A stretch of 64,000 bases of DNA, from contig OZ234501.1 of assembly GCA_965153455.1 (NCBI GenBank), positions 14,553,319 through 14,617,318 of the forward strand. Direction: 5' to 3'. Positions 13,460-23,478 of the stretch are shown in pieces. How positions within the stretch are numbered: position 1 is the first letter of the stretch; each line of letters begins with the position of its first letter. Origin of the DNA: Sphagnum compactum. Lineage: Eukaryota > Bryophyta > Sphagnopsida > Sphagnales. A model generated the notes under the pieces. The model was not told where the DNA came from. It saw nothing but the letters and a program-made list of their open reading frames with translations, and did no database searches. The position numbers were made by a program, and so were the translations under genes.

Positions 13460-13590
13460 TGCAACCATGTAGAGAGGAATCATCAGTGTAACTATGACAA
13501 AGAATTCCCATCATGCAGCAGGACCCTTAAATACAAAGGGCCCCTATTCTGGTCATTTGATGTCATCATTTGAAGCCTCTTATCATCCTC
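13460..13590. repeat. Diverged direct duplication, second copy
   Basis: Partner of the block at 12970-13090, in the same orientation. Neither copy carries a convincing conserved reading frame. Confidence 0.55.
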
Positions 13591-14045
13591 CAGACAGAAC
13601 AGGTAAAGCACAGCCAGCATGTAAGAAAGTAAAAGCTGTAATTAGTCGTCTACATCGCAATAGACGCATATGTGAGATTGGGATATTTGGGACTTTGTAT
13701 AGATGGCGACAATATGAGACACTTTCTCAGGAAAATATAACCCATTCTCAGTAGAGAACTCTGTAATCCAGACCCTCAATGCTTTGAGAATACCACTTGT
13801 ATCCTTCCTTACAGCTACCCCTAGAATCCACATGAGTTAGAAAAGAGGCAGGTAGTTGCGCACAATTCTTTCTTCATCCCACGTCTAGTAGTATGGAAAA
13901 TGCACTGTAATTAACTCTCATGAGAATCAAGAAACCACCATAAATGCAATGAGAAATGCACTTGAATTCAAGAGAAACCCTAACCCCTACTTCAGAGCAT
14001 CAATTCACTCACTGTTTTCGATGTGCCTCAATATGCAGGGAAGAT

Positions 14046-14393
14046 CTAACGGACCGTGCGCTTCTCACTCCGATTCCTAAGGACCCAAAACCGATCTAGT
14101 AAACACAGACTGACATCATTTCGTAGAGATGAAGGTAATAGGTTCAAGACAACGCTCTTGAGGAAATCCAGAGCATCTGTCAAGGCATCCATAGAAAGAA
14201 AGTCTTCCAACCCAGCAGCATTGAAACAGTTAAACCATCCCTCCATCAAGACTTCCAAACAACGACTTCTACACAACAAGCTCACAGCAGCACAGTCATT
14301 TCAGTCTAACCAGACAAAAACCCCCTTGTTCTTCTTGCCGTTGGTCGTGTTCAGCACCAAGGCCTCATCATCAGAGAAGAAATCCTTCGTCAT
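14046..14393 (-). pseudogene. Unrecognised reading frame with one in-frame stop
   Basis: On the minus strand an ATG at 14393 (context GCGATGA, in-frame TAG a few codons upstream) opens a 30-residue frame starting MTKDFFSDDEALVLNTTNGK. It meets TGA at 14303-14301. The same frame then stays open for about 84 more codons to 14046 (containing LEDFLSMDALTDALDFLKSV). The leader at 14500-14600 looks like a real plant promoter or 5' UTR. This could be a gene with a recent nonsense mutation, a gene with a small intron I cannot place, or chance. I do not recognise the protein. Confidence 0.35.
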
Positions 14394-14499
14394 CGCTATC
14401 TACAGGCACTTTCGGAAATCCCACTTCTGGGTACTTTCTTACTTGCCTGTTGTGCAAAAACAAGCTTCAGTGGTGCCATCGCTTCCACACTTGGTAACT

Positions 14500-14605
14500 G
14501 CCATGTAATGGAAAGAGATAGAGGCTTGAGGATTTAAAAGGAAAGAGAGGAGACGCGCGCGCGCGCGCCTGCTTTAGGGTTTCTGGAATTAGGGTTAGGT
14601 TATGT
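14500..14605 (-). promoter_or_regulatory. Telo-box and CpG-rich leader on the minus strand
   Basis: Read on the minus strand, two AACCCTAA/AAACCCTAA telo-box-like motifs (about 14575-14600) precede an alternating CG run at 14554-14569, then a pyrimidine-rich leader ending in an ATG near 14506. Telo-boxes close to transcription starts are typical of plant growth-related and translation-related genes. Another telo-box-like AAACCCTAACCCC lies at about 13976. The gene served is unclear. The short frame starting near 14506 and the frame starting at 14393 are both candidates. Confidence 0.45.
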
Positions 14606-14679
14606 TCGGGAATAGGTATACAATTAGGAACGTGGGCTCCGCCCTGTTGCGCACTAATGGCGATGAAATGATGACAGAA

Positions 14680-14925
14680 ATGAGTTTAATTTTGTGGAAA
14701 TTAAGTTCAATTCCATTCTGTAGAATTCAATTCAATTCAATTCAAGATTCAAATTTCAGTGAATTGAGTTCAAATTCAATTGAGTTTAGATCCAATTGAT
14801 TTGGATTGAAATTCAATTGGAGACAAATGGAATATAAATTCATGCAATAAAAATTTGTTGTTCACTTCTATCATCCATTACATTGGCATGGGGAAAAAAA
14901 AAAAGCAATTCCAAAAAAACAAGGG
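14680..14925 (+). repeat. AT-rich repeat family 2, module A copy 1
   Basis: It shares about 230-250 bases with 15495-15765 in direct orientation. Landmarks are GGAAATTAAGTTCAATT, several TCAATTGA-type blocks, TGGAATATAAATTCATGCAAT, and TTGTTGTTCACTTCTATCATCC followed by a poly-A run. Identity by eye is about 85%. The pair encloses ~570 bases of module B, giving a layout resembling a tiny element with direct terminal repeats. Confidence 0.85.
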
Positions 14926-15345
14926 GTGTGTCACACTGTGACCTTGCCATCTATCTATGAAGGAAGGTAGTTTGTTATGTAGTTATGAGATCCACGGAAC
15001 CGGGATGCTTCAGATTGTGTTCTTGACAAGGAGGGGTGCATGGGCTTGATTCCATGACATTTCAACTTGTGGTGCAAAGGTTCTTGAGTATTGAATGATT
15101 TCTTCACTGAAAATTAAAATAAATCGTAGCTGAAAATTTCAGAGGAATTGGAATGTGCCTTTGCTGTTGTCGGAAAGATCTTGATGAGCAGGATTTAATG
15201 GAATTTATTTGGTAAGATTTGAATTCAGAATGTGGGAGATATTGATTTTTAAATCATTTCTGCCACTGAAAATTCAAATAAATTCCCAAAACCAGGTTTT
15301 GGAAGGAAAAATCAGTTGAGGACACGGTAACACTTGAAGGCTTAC
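14915..15345 (+). repeat. Repeat family 2, module B (inverted partner at 19850-20290)
   Basis: It runs from the GTGTGTCACACTGTGACC block through CTATGAAGGAAGGTAGTTTG, GGGTGCATGGGCTTG, AAGATCTTGATGAGCAGG and TGGGAGATATTGATTTT to AAACCAGGTTTTGG. The reverse complement of 19850-20290 carries all of these landmarks in the same order. The copies are therefore inverted, about 4.5 kb apart, on either side of the NmrA-like gene. No reading frame is conserved. Confidence 0.85.
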
Positions 15346-15494
15346 CATTCAATTCAAGCATGATTTCCTTTCATATTTGGCTGCTCAAAAATTTGATACA
15401 TACATTGCAAAACAATGTTCACATGTTGAGTTTCACTATTTTATTATGGGTTCACACTTGGGCCAATGGCACAGGCCACACCAGTGACAATGAA

Positions 15495-15765
15495 AATGAA
15501 AGAAAATGAGTTAATTTTATGGAAATTAAGTTCAATTTCATTCAGTAGAATTCAATTGAATTGAACTATTGGGATTCAAATTTCAGTGAATTGAATTTAA
15601 ATTCAATTGAGTTCAGATTCAATTGATTTGAATTCAAACTCAATTGGAGACACATGGAATATAAATTCATGCAATAAAAAATTTGTTGTTCACTTCTATC
15701 ATCCATGACATTGGCATCAGGGGAAAAAAAAAAGAAAAAAAAGAAATACCAAAAAAACAAAGATG
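15495..15765 (+). repeat. Repeat family 2, module A copy 2
   Basis: Second direct copy of the block at 14680-14925, ending in a longer A-rich tract. The rest, to 16950, is AT-rich sequence without recognisable genes. Confidence 0.85.
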
Positions 15766-16957
15766 TGGAAAAACATCTTTCCATTCCATTCAAAGCATAT
15801 TTCAAATTGAAACTTATTCTGATACAAAGGGCCATAGTGGACCAGCACCCACCAGTGCACCATCCACTGGATGTATGTTATTACTCAGTTGTGGATGAAC
15901 CTCAACTGAGGTGATATTTGGGTTTCACCTTGGTAACCAAGTCTGTAGGAAATAGGTAGGAAAGTAGGCAACTTCTAGGTCCATCACAAGTGAAAAATCT
16001 TGAGTTCAAATCCTTTTATTGTGAAATTTTCCATTTTGGATGGCTTTCACTTGAGGTGGTTGTTTTCTTCATGGAAATAGGTACATTGTCAGCATTTCCA
16101 TGGGGAACACAATTACTTCTTTTAGGACAAATGTGTTGAAATGTCCTTTATGGCTATGTTTCCCCAAGGTAAATGTGTTGGACTACTCCAAGACATTATA
16201 TAACTCTAGGGGGCAATCCAAGACATTTACTTTGGGGAAAAACATGGACTTTGTTTCAATGAAAAAATATTATTTAAAAAAAATTAATCATGAGTCAATG
16301 AAACATATTGTATATGACATTCAAAAATTCATTTTTGAGATTTTTTTTACAAAAATCACCTTCCCAATTTGAAATTAAATATCTTGGAAATATTTCCATA
16401 ATGGATTCAAAAATGAACAATCAAAAATAATAATTAGGAAAATTCTTTTTGTACTACCAATATGAAGAATCGTGTGAAACTAATTCAATAAAATCTAACG
16501 CACAATGAACATTGAATTTTTCTTTGTTTAAAAATTTATAATTGAAAATTAATAATAATAAAATGAAAACAAAAGCTCACATTCATATTAACCATTTTAA
16601 TAGTCTTGCATAGTAAGAAAATAAGCCATAAATCAAGTTGATTGAATCAATTTAGAAGTTATGTCAAATTTCAATATAAAGTTAACATTTGGAATCATGA
16701 AAAAACAAATAAAGGGATTGCAAAATTTGTGTATTTTTATAACTAATCATAATTTATCACATCATACTTGTAAGTGTTCCCACTATTTTCTAAGTAGTAA
16801 AAAAGTATTACCAAAAGTGGTAGGATTCGCTCTTATGATCCTATTTACACATGGTTACCACAAATTAACATTTTGAAAATGGCCCTATTCATAGTATTTA
16901 CAAAGTTTCATAAACAATAGTATGAAAATGAACAGACATAGAGTAATTAACAAAACA

Positions 16958-16963
16958 TTTATT
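16958..16963 (-). terminator. Polyadenylation-signal match for the NmrA-like gene
   Basis: AATAAA on the minus strand, seven bases beyond the stop codon. This is unusually close, so it may be used only if cleavage is very near the stop. Confidence 0.35.
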
Positions 16964-16969
16964 TGTCAA

Positions 16970-17848
16970 TCAATCTTTGAAAGCACTTGCATTCAATGTC
17001 AACACTTCTTCTAGTGATATTGCTTTTCGTCCAAGCACTTGCTCTAGTGTGGGATCCACCACATTGAACAAATTATCACGTTTGTTCTTGTCCAACAACA
17101 CTAATGCATTTATGAATTCTTCAGGTGATTTCCATCCAACATAAGTATTTTTTAGTAGGGTTGTGTGTTCCTCAGGTGTCAAATTCACATGTTTCACCTC
17201 CTTCCCAATCACCTTACTAAGAATTTGTGCCACTTGCTTTTCTGATAATGCTTCTCCAGTCAATGTATAAATCTTGCCAACATGTTGTTCTGGATTTGTT
17301 AAAACTTCCACAACAACTGCAGCAATGTCAGCTATGGCAACACTAGTGTACACACCATCACCTGCACTTGTTCGAAAAACGCCTTCTTTCTTCACCGATG
17401 CTGCATGATAATTCACAACATTTTCATGGAACCAAGTGGGTCGCAAGATTGTGTAAGGAATCTTGCTGTCAAACACCATTTGCTCATATTCTTTGTGACG
17501 ATGATATGATTTGACATCAACATCCATTGCAGAAAGATACACAATATGCTTCACATTTGTTTCCTTAGCAGCCTTGATGTAATTTTCCATTAAAATATAT
17601 TCTGCATTTTGGATCAAAGCCGGTAAGACAATGAAAATACCATCCACATTTTTGAATGCTTCAATAATTGATTGTAGAGTGTGATCCACATGCACAACTT
17701 CAGCTCCTTGAGCGTGAAATTCAGAAAGCTTGCTAGGATCACGAGTACCTAGTCGAATTGTGTATTTTCCAACTTCAAGCAACAACTTGGCTACGAAACT
17801 CCCAGTTTTGCTAGATGCATTGGTGACAAAAAACACTTTGTTGGACAT
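16970..17848 (-). CDS. NmrA-like NAD(P)-binding oxidoreductase (atypical SDR)
   Basis: An intronless 292-residue protein. I start at the ATG at 17848 (MSNKVFFVTNASSKTGSFVA); the 25 codons upstream in the same frame begin with TTG and are poly-Lys/Phe leader sequence. The first ~25 residues form the first beta-alpha unit of a Rossmann fold. HIVYLSAMDVD and YTILRPTWFHENVV, then DIAAVVVEVLTNP and GKIYTLTGEALSEKQVAQIL, are characteristic of the NmrA/QOR2 (YtfG-like) family, which binds NAD(P)H and either reduces quinone-type substrates or acts as a redox sensor. The length is normal for the family. One oddity is the dinucleotide-binding loop, NASSKTG, where the family has GATGxxG: two of the three glycines are gone, so cofactor binding may be altered. 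The gene stands alone between inverted repeat copies. Bacterial and fungal proteins share this architecture, so transfer or retrocopy origin is possible but unproven. Confidence 0.88.
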   Translation of the reverse strand: MSNKVFFVTNASSKTGSFVAKLLLEVGKYTIRLGTRDPSKLSEFHAQGAEVVHVDHTLQSIIEAFKNVDGIFIVLPALIQNAEYILMENYIKAAKETNVKHIVYLSAMDVDVKSYHRHKEYEQMVFDSKIPYTILRPTWFHENVVNYHAASVKKEGVFRTSAGDGVYTSVAIADIAAVVVEVLTNPEQHVGKIYTLTGEALSEKQVAQILSKVIGKEVKHVNLTPEEHTTLLKNTYVGWKSPEEFINALVLLDKNKRDNLFNVVDPTLEQVLGRKAISLEEVLTLNASAFKD

Positions 17849-18299
17849 GTTGGAAAACAAATGTTTGCAAGTTTGTGAAAAGAAGTTGTGAAAAAAAAAA
17901 TCTAAATAATAAAAACTTTTCAACTAATGGGACAAACTAAACCAACATGTGACAAAACATAAATATAATTTCTCTTATGCTAATGAGTGTTAACCTCCCT
18001 TCAAATGACCTAACAATCACACAAGCATTACTTGGGCAATTGATGCAAAAATTATGCACATTAATTAACAACAAAGTGTAACAATTAAAGTGCGAGGAGA
18101 GCTCAAAATGAAAACTTGGTTGCTACAAACATGAAGACTTCGCAACTAGCAAATGACAAAAAGATTGGAACTTAAAAGAGGTGATAGAGAAAATGGTGGG
18201 TAGTCATTGTATGATTTTGGCCCCATTTATAGTCATGGTGGAATGCTTTAGATGGTGAAGCCCCCTGTGAACCAATCGATTTCATAAAGGAAATTGTTT

Positions 18300-18342
18300 C
18301 CTTTATTTCTTGGTTGTTTCCTTGGTTGTTTCCTTGGTATCG
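18300..18342. repeat. Short minisatellite, CTTGGTTGTTTC-like units
   Basis: About three 12-base units of TTGGTTGTTTCC follow a related TTTCCTTTATTTC. It is local slippage, noncoding. Confidence 0.7.
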
Positions 18343-18359
18343 CCTTTGATCACGAATAC

Positions 18360-18402
18360 CAAGATGCATGAACCAAGACGAACCTTCCAAAGAAAGATGC
18401 AA
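18360..18402 (+). repeat. Dispersed partial copy of the 68-bp unit
   Basis: It carries the CAAGATGCATGA and CGAACCTTCCAAAGAAAGA landmarks of the tandem pair at 18601-18736, about 240 bases upstream in the same orientation. Confidence 0.8.
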
Positions 18403-18600
18403 ATTTGTAGTCAAGGATGGGTAAATTTGTTGACAATTTGGGTCCCATCAAAGACTATGGCAAGATGCACGTGATGGAAGTAGTTGAAATATCTCAAAAA
18501 TAAAAGTCTATTGCAATTAATATTTATGTGCAAGTGCAAGAGATAAATTTTCTAATGTTGTTATTAGGTCATAATTCTGTTTTGCTCTCACGTTTGTTCA

Positions 18601-18736
18601 CAAGATGCATGACCCAAGATGAACCTTCCAAAGAAAGACCCCAGTCTGTTTGTATTTTAATGGGGATGCAAGATGTATCATCCAAGATGAACCTTCCAAA
18701 GAAAGACCCAAGTTTGTTTGTATTTTAATGGGGATG
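18601..18736 (+). repeat. Two tandem 68-bp units
   Basis: Units at 18601-18668 and 18669-18736 are about 90% identical and share GATGAACCTTCCAAAGAAAG and TTTGTATTTTAATGGGGATG. The exact unit length and high identity show a fairly recent duplication. Confidence 0.93.
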
Positions 18737-19124
18737 CTTGAATTGAAACTTGAATCTTGTTGGTGGAGGTAGGTGAAGAGTTCCAAGAATGACTCAGCTT
18801 CCATACTTGTATGGGGGAGAAGATTTTTCCACACGGATGCGTTGTTGGAGTCATTGTCCCTCACAGATGTCAAGTTGCATGTTCAAGTACACATAAACAA
18901 GTGAAGGTGCAGGGTTGCATACAAAACTTGAACAATTGCAGAAGCAAACTCCAAACCGACTATGTAAGGACTTGTAGGCATTCATTACTTGTTTATACCA
19001 AGAATTAAAAATTACTTGTACAGATGCCCGAATAGGGTTAACCCAGCACCCAAAGTTGCCTAGATATTTGAAATCTATATAGGCAACAAGCCATTTGCTG
19101 GGCAATTAATTCTATGGACTCGAC

Positions 19125-19426
19125 TAGTGTTGGGCGGTTCTTTGAATTTTATAAAGAACCACCAGTTCTGGTTATTTGAAACAAACAAATTCAAAATCAA
19201 AGAATTGCCGGTTCCAGTTTTTTGAAAAACCTTAAAAGAGAGTTGACGGCTTTCATGAAAGAAAAACAACGGCTTTCTCTTTGATTCTCATATTTTCAAA
19301 GAACAGAGTTATTGTATCAAAACTGGTTGTTTTTCAAACATTTGAGAACCAATGAGTAAGTGGGAACATACCCGGGTGAATACTCAATGGGTATCTGTCC
19401 CTCACTCTAAGAACCACCCAACACAG
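19125..19426. mobile_element. Non-autonomous hAT-like element (302 bp)
   Basis: Left end TAGTGTTGGGCGGTTCTT and right end AAGAACCACCCAACACAG form near-perfect ~16-base terminal inverted repeats. The element is flanked by GACTCGAC (19117-19124) and GACTCTAC (19427-19434), an 8-base target duplication with one mismatch, which is the hAT hallmark. The interior is rich in CAAAGAA/TTCTTTG palindromes and has no reading frame. Related ends occur near 23479, 32244, 33402, 33420 and 39910. Confidence 0.82.
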
Positions 19427-19518
19427 GACTCTACAGACATCCCTTCTTACATTATTGTCATTTGAAAATCTATCACCATGTTACACATACTGTATTTTCC
19501 ATGGTATACACTTCTTAT

Positions 19519-19817
19519 TTATTGGCCTTGCCTACCAAGCAAGGCAAGGATATTGTGACTAGATTCATTATAGAGTATAGTAGCTTAAGTGATTTTGGCC
19601 CATACTAGGTAATAGGAGGTCTATTTTTAAATGAGGATTTTTGAAAGATGATATTTTGGCTTCTGTTGAAACTTGAGATTAGTCATAGAGTTATAATATC
19701 TTGAAGGATTTTTAGTTCCTTTTAGAGGATTTTGTTAGGTTAGGTATATTTTTGCATGGTGAAATATTTGAGTTCCAAAATTCTTCTTTTGCCTTAAGAA
19801 TACTTATTAGTGTAAAT
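19519..19817 (+). repeat. Dispersed repeat family 1, copy B
   Basis: Same orientation and landmark order as 2611-2880, but with two insertions (around 19605 and a GTTAGGTTAGGT insertion near 19736). It lies about 90 bases beyond the hAT-like element. Confidence 0.85.
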
Positions 19818-19849
19818 TAGTGTCGCCTGTGCTGTTTGCCAAGTGTTAC

Positions 19850-20290
19850 CATGCATGTCCTCAAATGATTTTTCGTTCCATAACCTGGTTTTTGGGAATT
19901 TATTTAATTTTTCGGCAGCAGAAATCACTTTAAAATCAATATCTCCCACATTTTGAATCCAAATCTTACCAAATAAATTCCATTAAATCCTGCTCATCAA
20001 GATCTTTCCAACAACACCAAAGGCACATTCTAATTCCTCGAAAATTTTCAGCTGTGATTTAATTTAATTTTCAGTGATGAAATCATTCAATATTCAAGAA
20101 CTATTGCACGGCAAGTCCAAACATGATGGAACCAAGCCCATGCACCCCTCTCACCGAGAGCTTTCCAAAGACACCAAGATCACGATCTGAAGCATCCAGG
20201 TTTGGTGGATCTCATAACTACAAAACAAACTACCTTCCTTCATAGATAGAGGGCGAGGCCACCGTGTGACACACCCCGTGTTTATAATAT
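19850..20290 (-). repeat. Repeat family 2, module B, inverted copy
   Basis: Reverse complement of 14915-15345 with all landmarks in order: AAACCTGGTTTTTGGGA-like start, TATCTCCCACATTTT, TCCTGCTCATCAAGATCTTT, CAAGCCCATGCACCCC, CAAACTACCTTCCTTCATAG. With the plus-strand copy it brackets the NmrA-like gene. Confidence 0.85.
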
Positions 20291-20405
20291 CGCATGTGGT
20301 AGGGGTTTTATTGTTTGAAGATAGATGGCGAGGCCCCAGTGTGACATACCCCTTGTTTATAATGTCACATGTGGTAAGTTTTATTCTTTGAATGCAATGT
20401 CATGG
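20238..20405. repeat. Tandem duplication at the edge of the inverted copy
   Basis: Two ~82-base units each hold GATAGA(T/G)GGCGAGGCC, a GTGTGACA(C/T)ACCCC block, TTTATAAT(A/G)TC(G/A)CATGTGGTA and a TTATT tail. The part that follows (AATGTCATGGATGATG) matches the reverse complement of module A. The duplication is therefore internal to the element family and absent from the plus-strand copy. Confidence 0.8.
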
Positions 20406-20419
20406 ATGATGTTCATAAT

Positions 20420-22260
20420 TGTTGGTACCTTTATGTCAACTAGTTATCTAATTTTCACATATTTAGAGTACCTTACATGTTATTGTAATTAATTAGTTCA
20501 AATGAGTTTTAGACACCTACCTAATTTTAGGTCAAACTAATATTTTGGGTCAAAACTTGAAATCAAAATTTGATTGGGTCAAGGCAAGAAGCTAGTTGGG
20601 TAGATACACATGACACTACAAATCCTTGAATTGGGCCACCCAGCCAGCTTGGTGGGTTTCAACCCATTGAATTGGTTAAATAATCGTTAGGTCCAATAGT
20701 GGTTTAATCAATGATCCCAATTTATTTTTTCCCAAAATTTCAAAAAAAATGGCATACATTACTTTAGTCTAAACCTTCTTAAAAGCTTCAAAGTTACACT
20801 ATTTATCAAGCATAACATATGGTATATTACTTCTAATAACAATTGACACTTAAAATAAAATGTATCTTTTTTTTACATATAAGTTTTAACTGAAATAACC
20901 ATGGTCCTTTTGTTTACTAGTATGGCATGTGGCTTTGAGCACATATTTATTTATTGAATTTCAATGATCAATATTAGTCAAAAATCAATAACTCCCACAC
21001 ACCATTGTGATTTTTTTCTTTGAGTTTTGTGGTATTAAAAGAAAATTCCAAGAAATAGCAAAATTAGCTGAATTTACACCAGGAAAAGAAATCCCAATTT
21101 ATTTTTTGTTGAACATGTGACAATTGGTGCACACCATTGGTCTGAAATTACAAAACCACTGGGCTGCAGCCTTGGGGTGCCAACAGCTTGTCAGGTTGGG
21201 TCTGCTGTTGTGCTTCAAAAACAATTTTAATAATAATAAATAAATATTATATATATATAACACGTGTCTTTTCATGTCCATGAAATGTATTTTAATTTAA
21301 ATTAAATTTGACATTGACATAAATAATGATGAATTATTGAAAACCATATGAAAGCATGAGAAAAAAAAAAAAAAAAAAGTTGATTGTCACTGGTTGTGTG
21401 CTCTTCCTGCAGGTTCTAATTATTTATTTATATACATATTTTATATATAGTTGGGTTTCATCAGATGATTAAAGCCAATAGATGGGAAAGAGATTTATGA
21501 TAATACCAAATGTTTCATTAAGACTAAAGATAAATGTTGGGTCTGTTCATGTCTGATGGATTACCTATTCTATTTGTTTTTAGTCGTATTAGTTAGTTGT
21601 GGTGCTGGCATTGTAGTAATTTTTTCCCTTTTTACTCATAGGCCTCTTTGAGTAGCCCATCAGAGCAAATCACTCTTCCTTTTGACTAATTCGAAGACTC
21701 CACAAGGGTTTACTTAAGCAACAAAATACAAAGGAGGTTTCTTACTATAGACAGATCACTATCACGCATCATCAACGATTTTCTTTAGCTCTCTTGATGC
21801 TTGTTCTTATTACAGACAGTGCATGCTTATAATTTTATAACATGAGTAAATCAAAATGATTTTTTAGTGGGCTGCTGCATTGGGTCGGGGTTCTTCATCT
21901 CTTTCACCTTCGTCATTAGTCAATTTGTGACAGATGACAGCTTTTTTGTCTTAAGTTTTCTTTATTATTGTTGATTGTCATTTTGTGACCATGAGTCCTC
22001 TTTGCGTAGGGTCTTTACTTGATTTTTGTTCATTGTTTGCTTTTGTTCTTTCTTTAGTTGTGTCAACTTGTGTTCTCATTTTGCCTTGTACTTTTGATGG
22101 ATGATGGATGTTCCCAGCCTTGATTTTGATTTACAGGGTTTTCTTCTTATACTCAAGGATAAGAATTATCCTCCAGGTCTTCGGGTAAGAGATCAAGGGG
22201 TTCATTCATTACTAAGCGGTCTAGTTATTTGGAGCAGGTTAGGGACAAAGGTAAATAAAA
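20420..22260. other. Intergenic stretch, no gene recognised
   Basis: AT-rich sequence with a poly-A run (about 21361-21378) and TATA-type low complexity (about 21247-21260). No protein domain or RNA gene is recognised. Confidence 0.5.
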
Positions 22261-22261
22261 T

Positions 22262-22611
22262 AATGGGTCGTTATTGCAGACTGTACAAAAGTATCGTTCT
22301 ACTTTATATTTTCCTTGTCTACCCTTGGCCTGATCCATCTTTTTGAGAAAAAGATAGATGATGCCCATACACAAAATGTGAGTGCCGTATTGCACACTTT
22401 GGGTGTGTAACAAATGTTACAAGGCATAATATGCCTCTTGGTGTCTATTACACACGCAAAGTGTGTATACTAAGACACAAAATTTGTGTCTGGGCAGCAC
22501 CAAGATGTGTCTGGTCATCACCAGAGACATCATGGTCTGGCAATTTGACGGTCAGGGAAAAAAAGAGGGAGGGAGACGGTATTTCTGTACTGTCTGCAAT
22601 AAGGACCCATT
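22262..22611. mobile_element. 350-bp fold-back (hairpin) element, MITE-like
   Basis: The ends AATGGGTCGTTATTGCAGAC and GTCTGCAATAAGGACCCATT are inverted copies with one mismatch; pairing continues with gaps for ~34 bases. The centre (about 22345-22510) pairs again: TGCCCA..ACACAAA..CACACTTTGGGTGTGTAA..AAGGCAT on one side matches the reverse complement of the other, folding at GGCATAATATGCC near 22429. No coding frame is present. I see no clear target duplication, so the superfamily is unassigned. Confidence 0.78.
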
Positions 22612-23478
22612 GCCGATTTCGCATATTGCAGGGGGTTAGAACCCCTACATCCCTCAGGGACCCCTAAACCTCTCCCTCAGGGACTTGCATTTTAGGGTTA
22701 AAGGGGGCAAGCTTAAAAATCAGGATGAGAAAATATGCAATTTTAGAAGACAAAATGTAATATACAAAATGGATGATGACTCCTAATTAAAAGGTTCATG
22801 GACTATTCTACCCTCAAGGGACATGTGTTGGGTCCTAGTACTGGAGTACCTTGGCTCAAGGGGTGGTTGGCAGCAAGGTGCCTAATAATAATAAATTTTT
22901 TGACATTTCCTTTTGGCAGGAAAAATAATGATATTTTACAATTAGGCATGTATATTAAATAATGAAGCTATAGTTTGTGCTTGAGGGTTTCTTTCAGATT
23001 TTTGGCATGGCAGGTAAGCATTTTTACTTTTTTTTGACAATTCCAAAAATAATTAATTTGTGCCTAACCAGCCGCAGTAACTATAGTATGCAAAAAAAAT
23101 CATAAACCATTCTAGGATATAAATCAATTTAAGAATTATCTTTGGAGTAAGGCATCCTACCCTGATGTTTTCTACCATACCATAGAACAGGGGTAGCTTC
23201 AGCACATGTATGTTAAATGATGAATTAATTTTGAGGAATCCCTTTCACAAATAGAATATCCTCACAATAATTGAAAAGATTTTTCACTTTCCTTCACGAA
23301 AAGAGCATTCTACAGAAAAATCATTTTTGAAAATTCCATCGTTTCTTAAAAAATATAACTTGTGGCGGAGTTGCCAAGATACTATGGTATTTGCATGGCT
23401 AGGGTGGTAATATCCTATTTGGTGATTTCACCATCAAAACAATTGGCTCCCAAATCCATCATTGAGGCCATCTTAAAC
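22612..23478. other. Intergenic stretch, no gene recognised
   Basis: No recognisable exon, RNA gene or element end. Short homopolymer runs only. Confidence 0.5.

Noticed and set aside
17849-17923. 25-codon N-terminal extension of the NmrA-like frame
   Set aside because: It begins at TTG, and the family's first strand begins exactly after the ATG at 17848.
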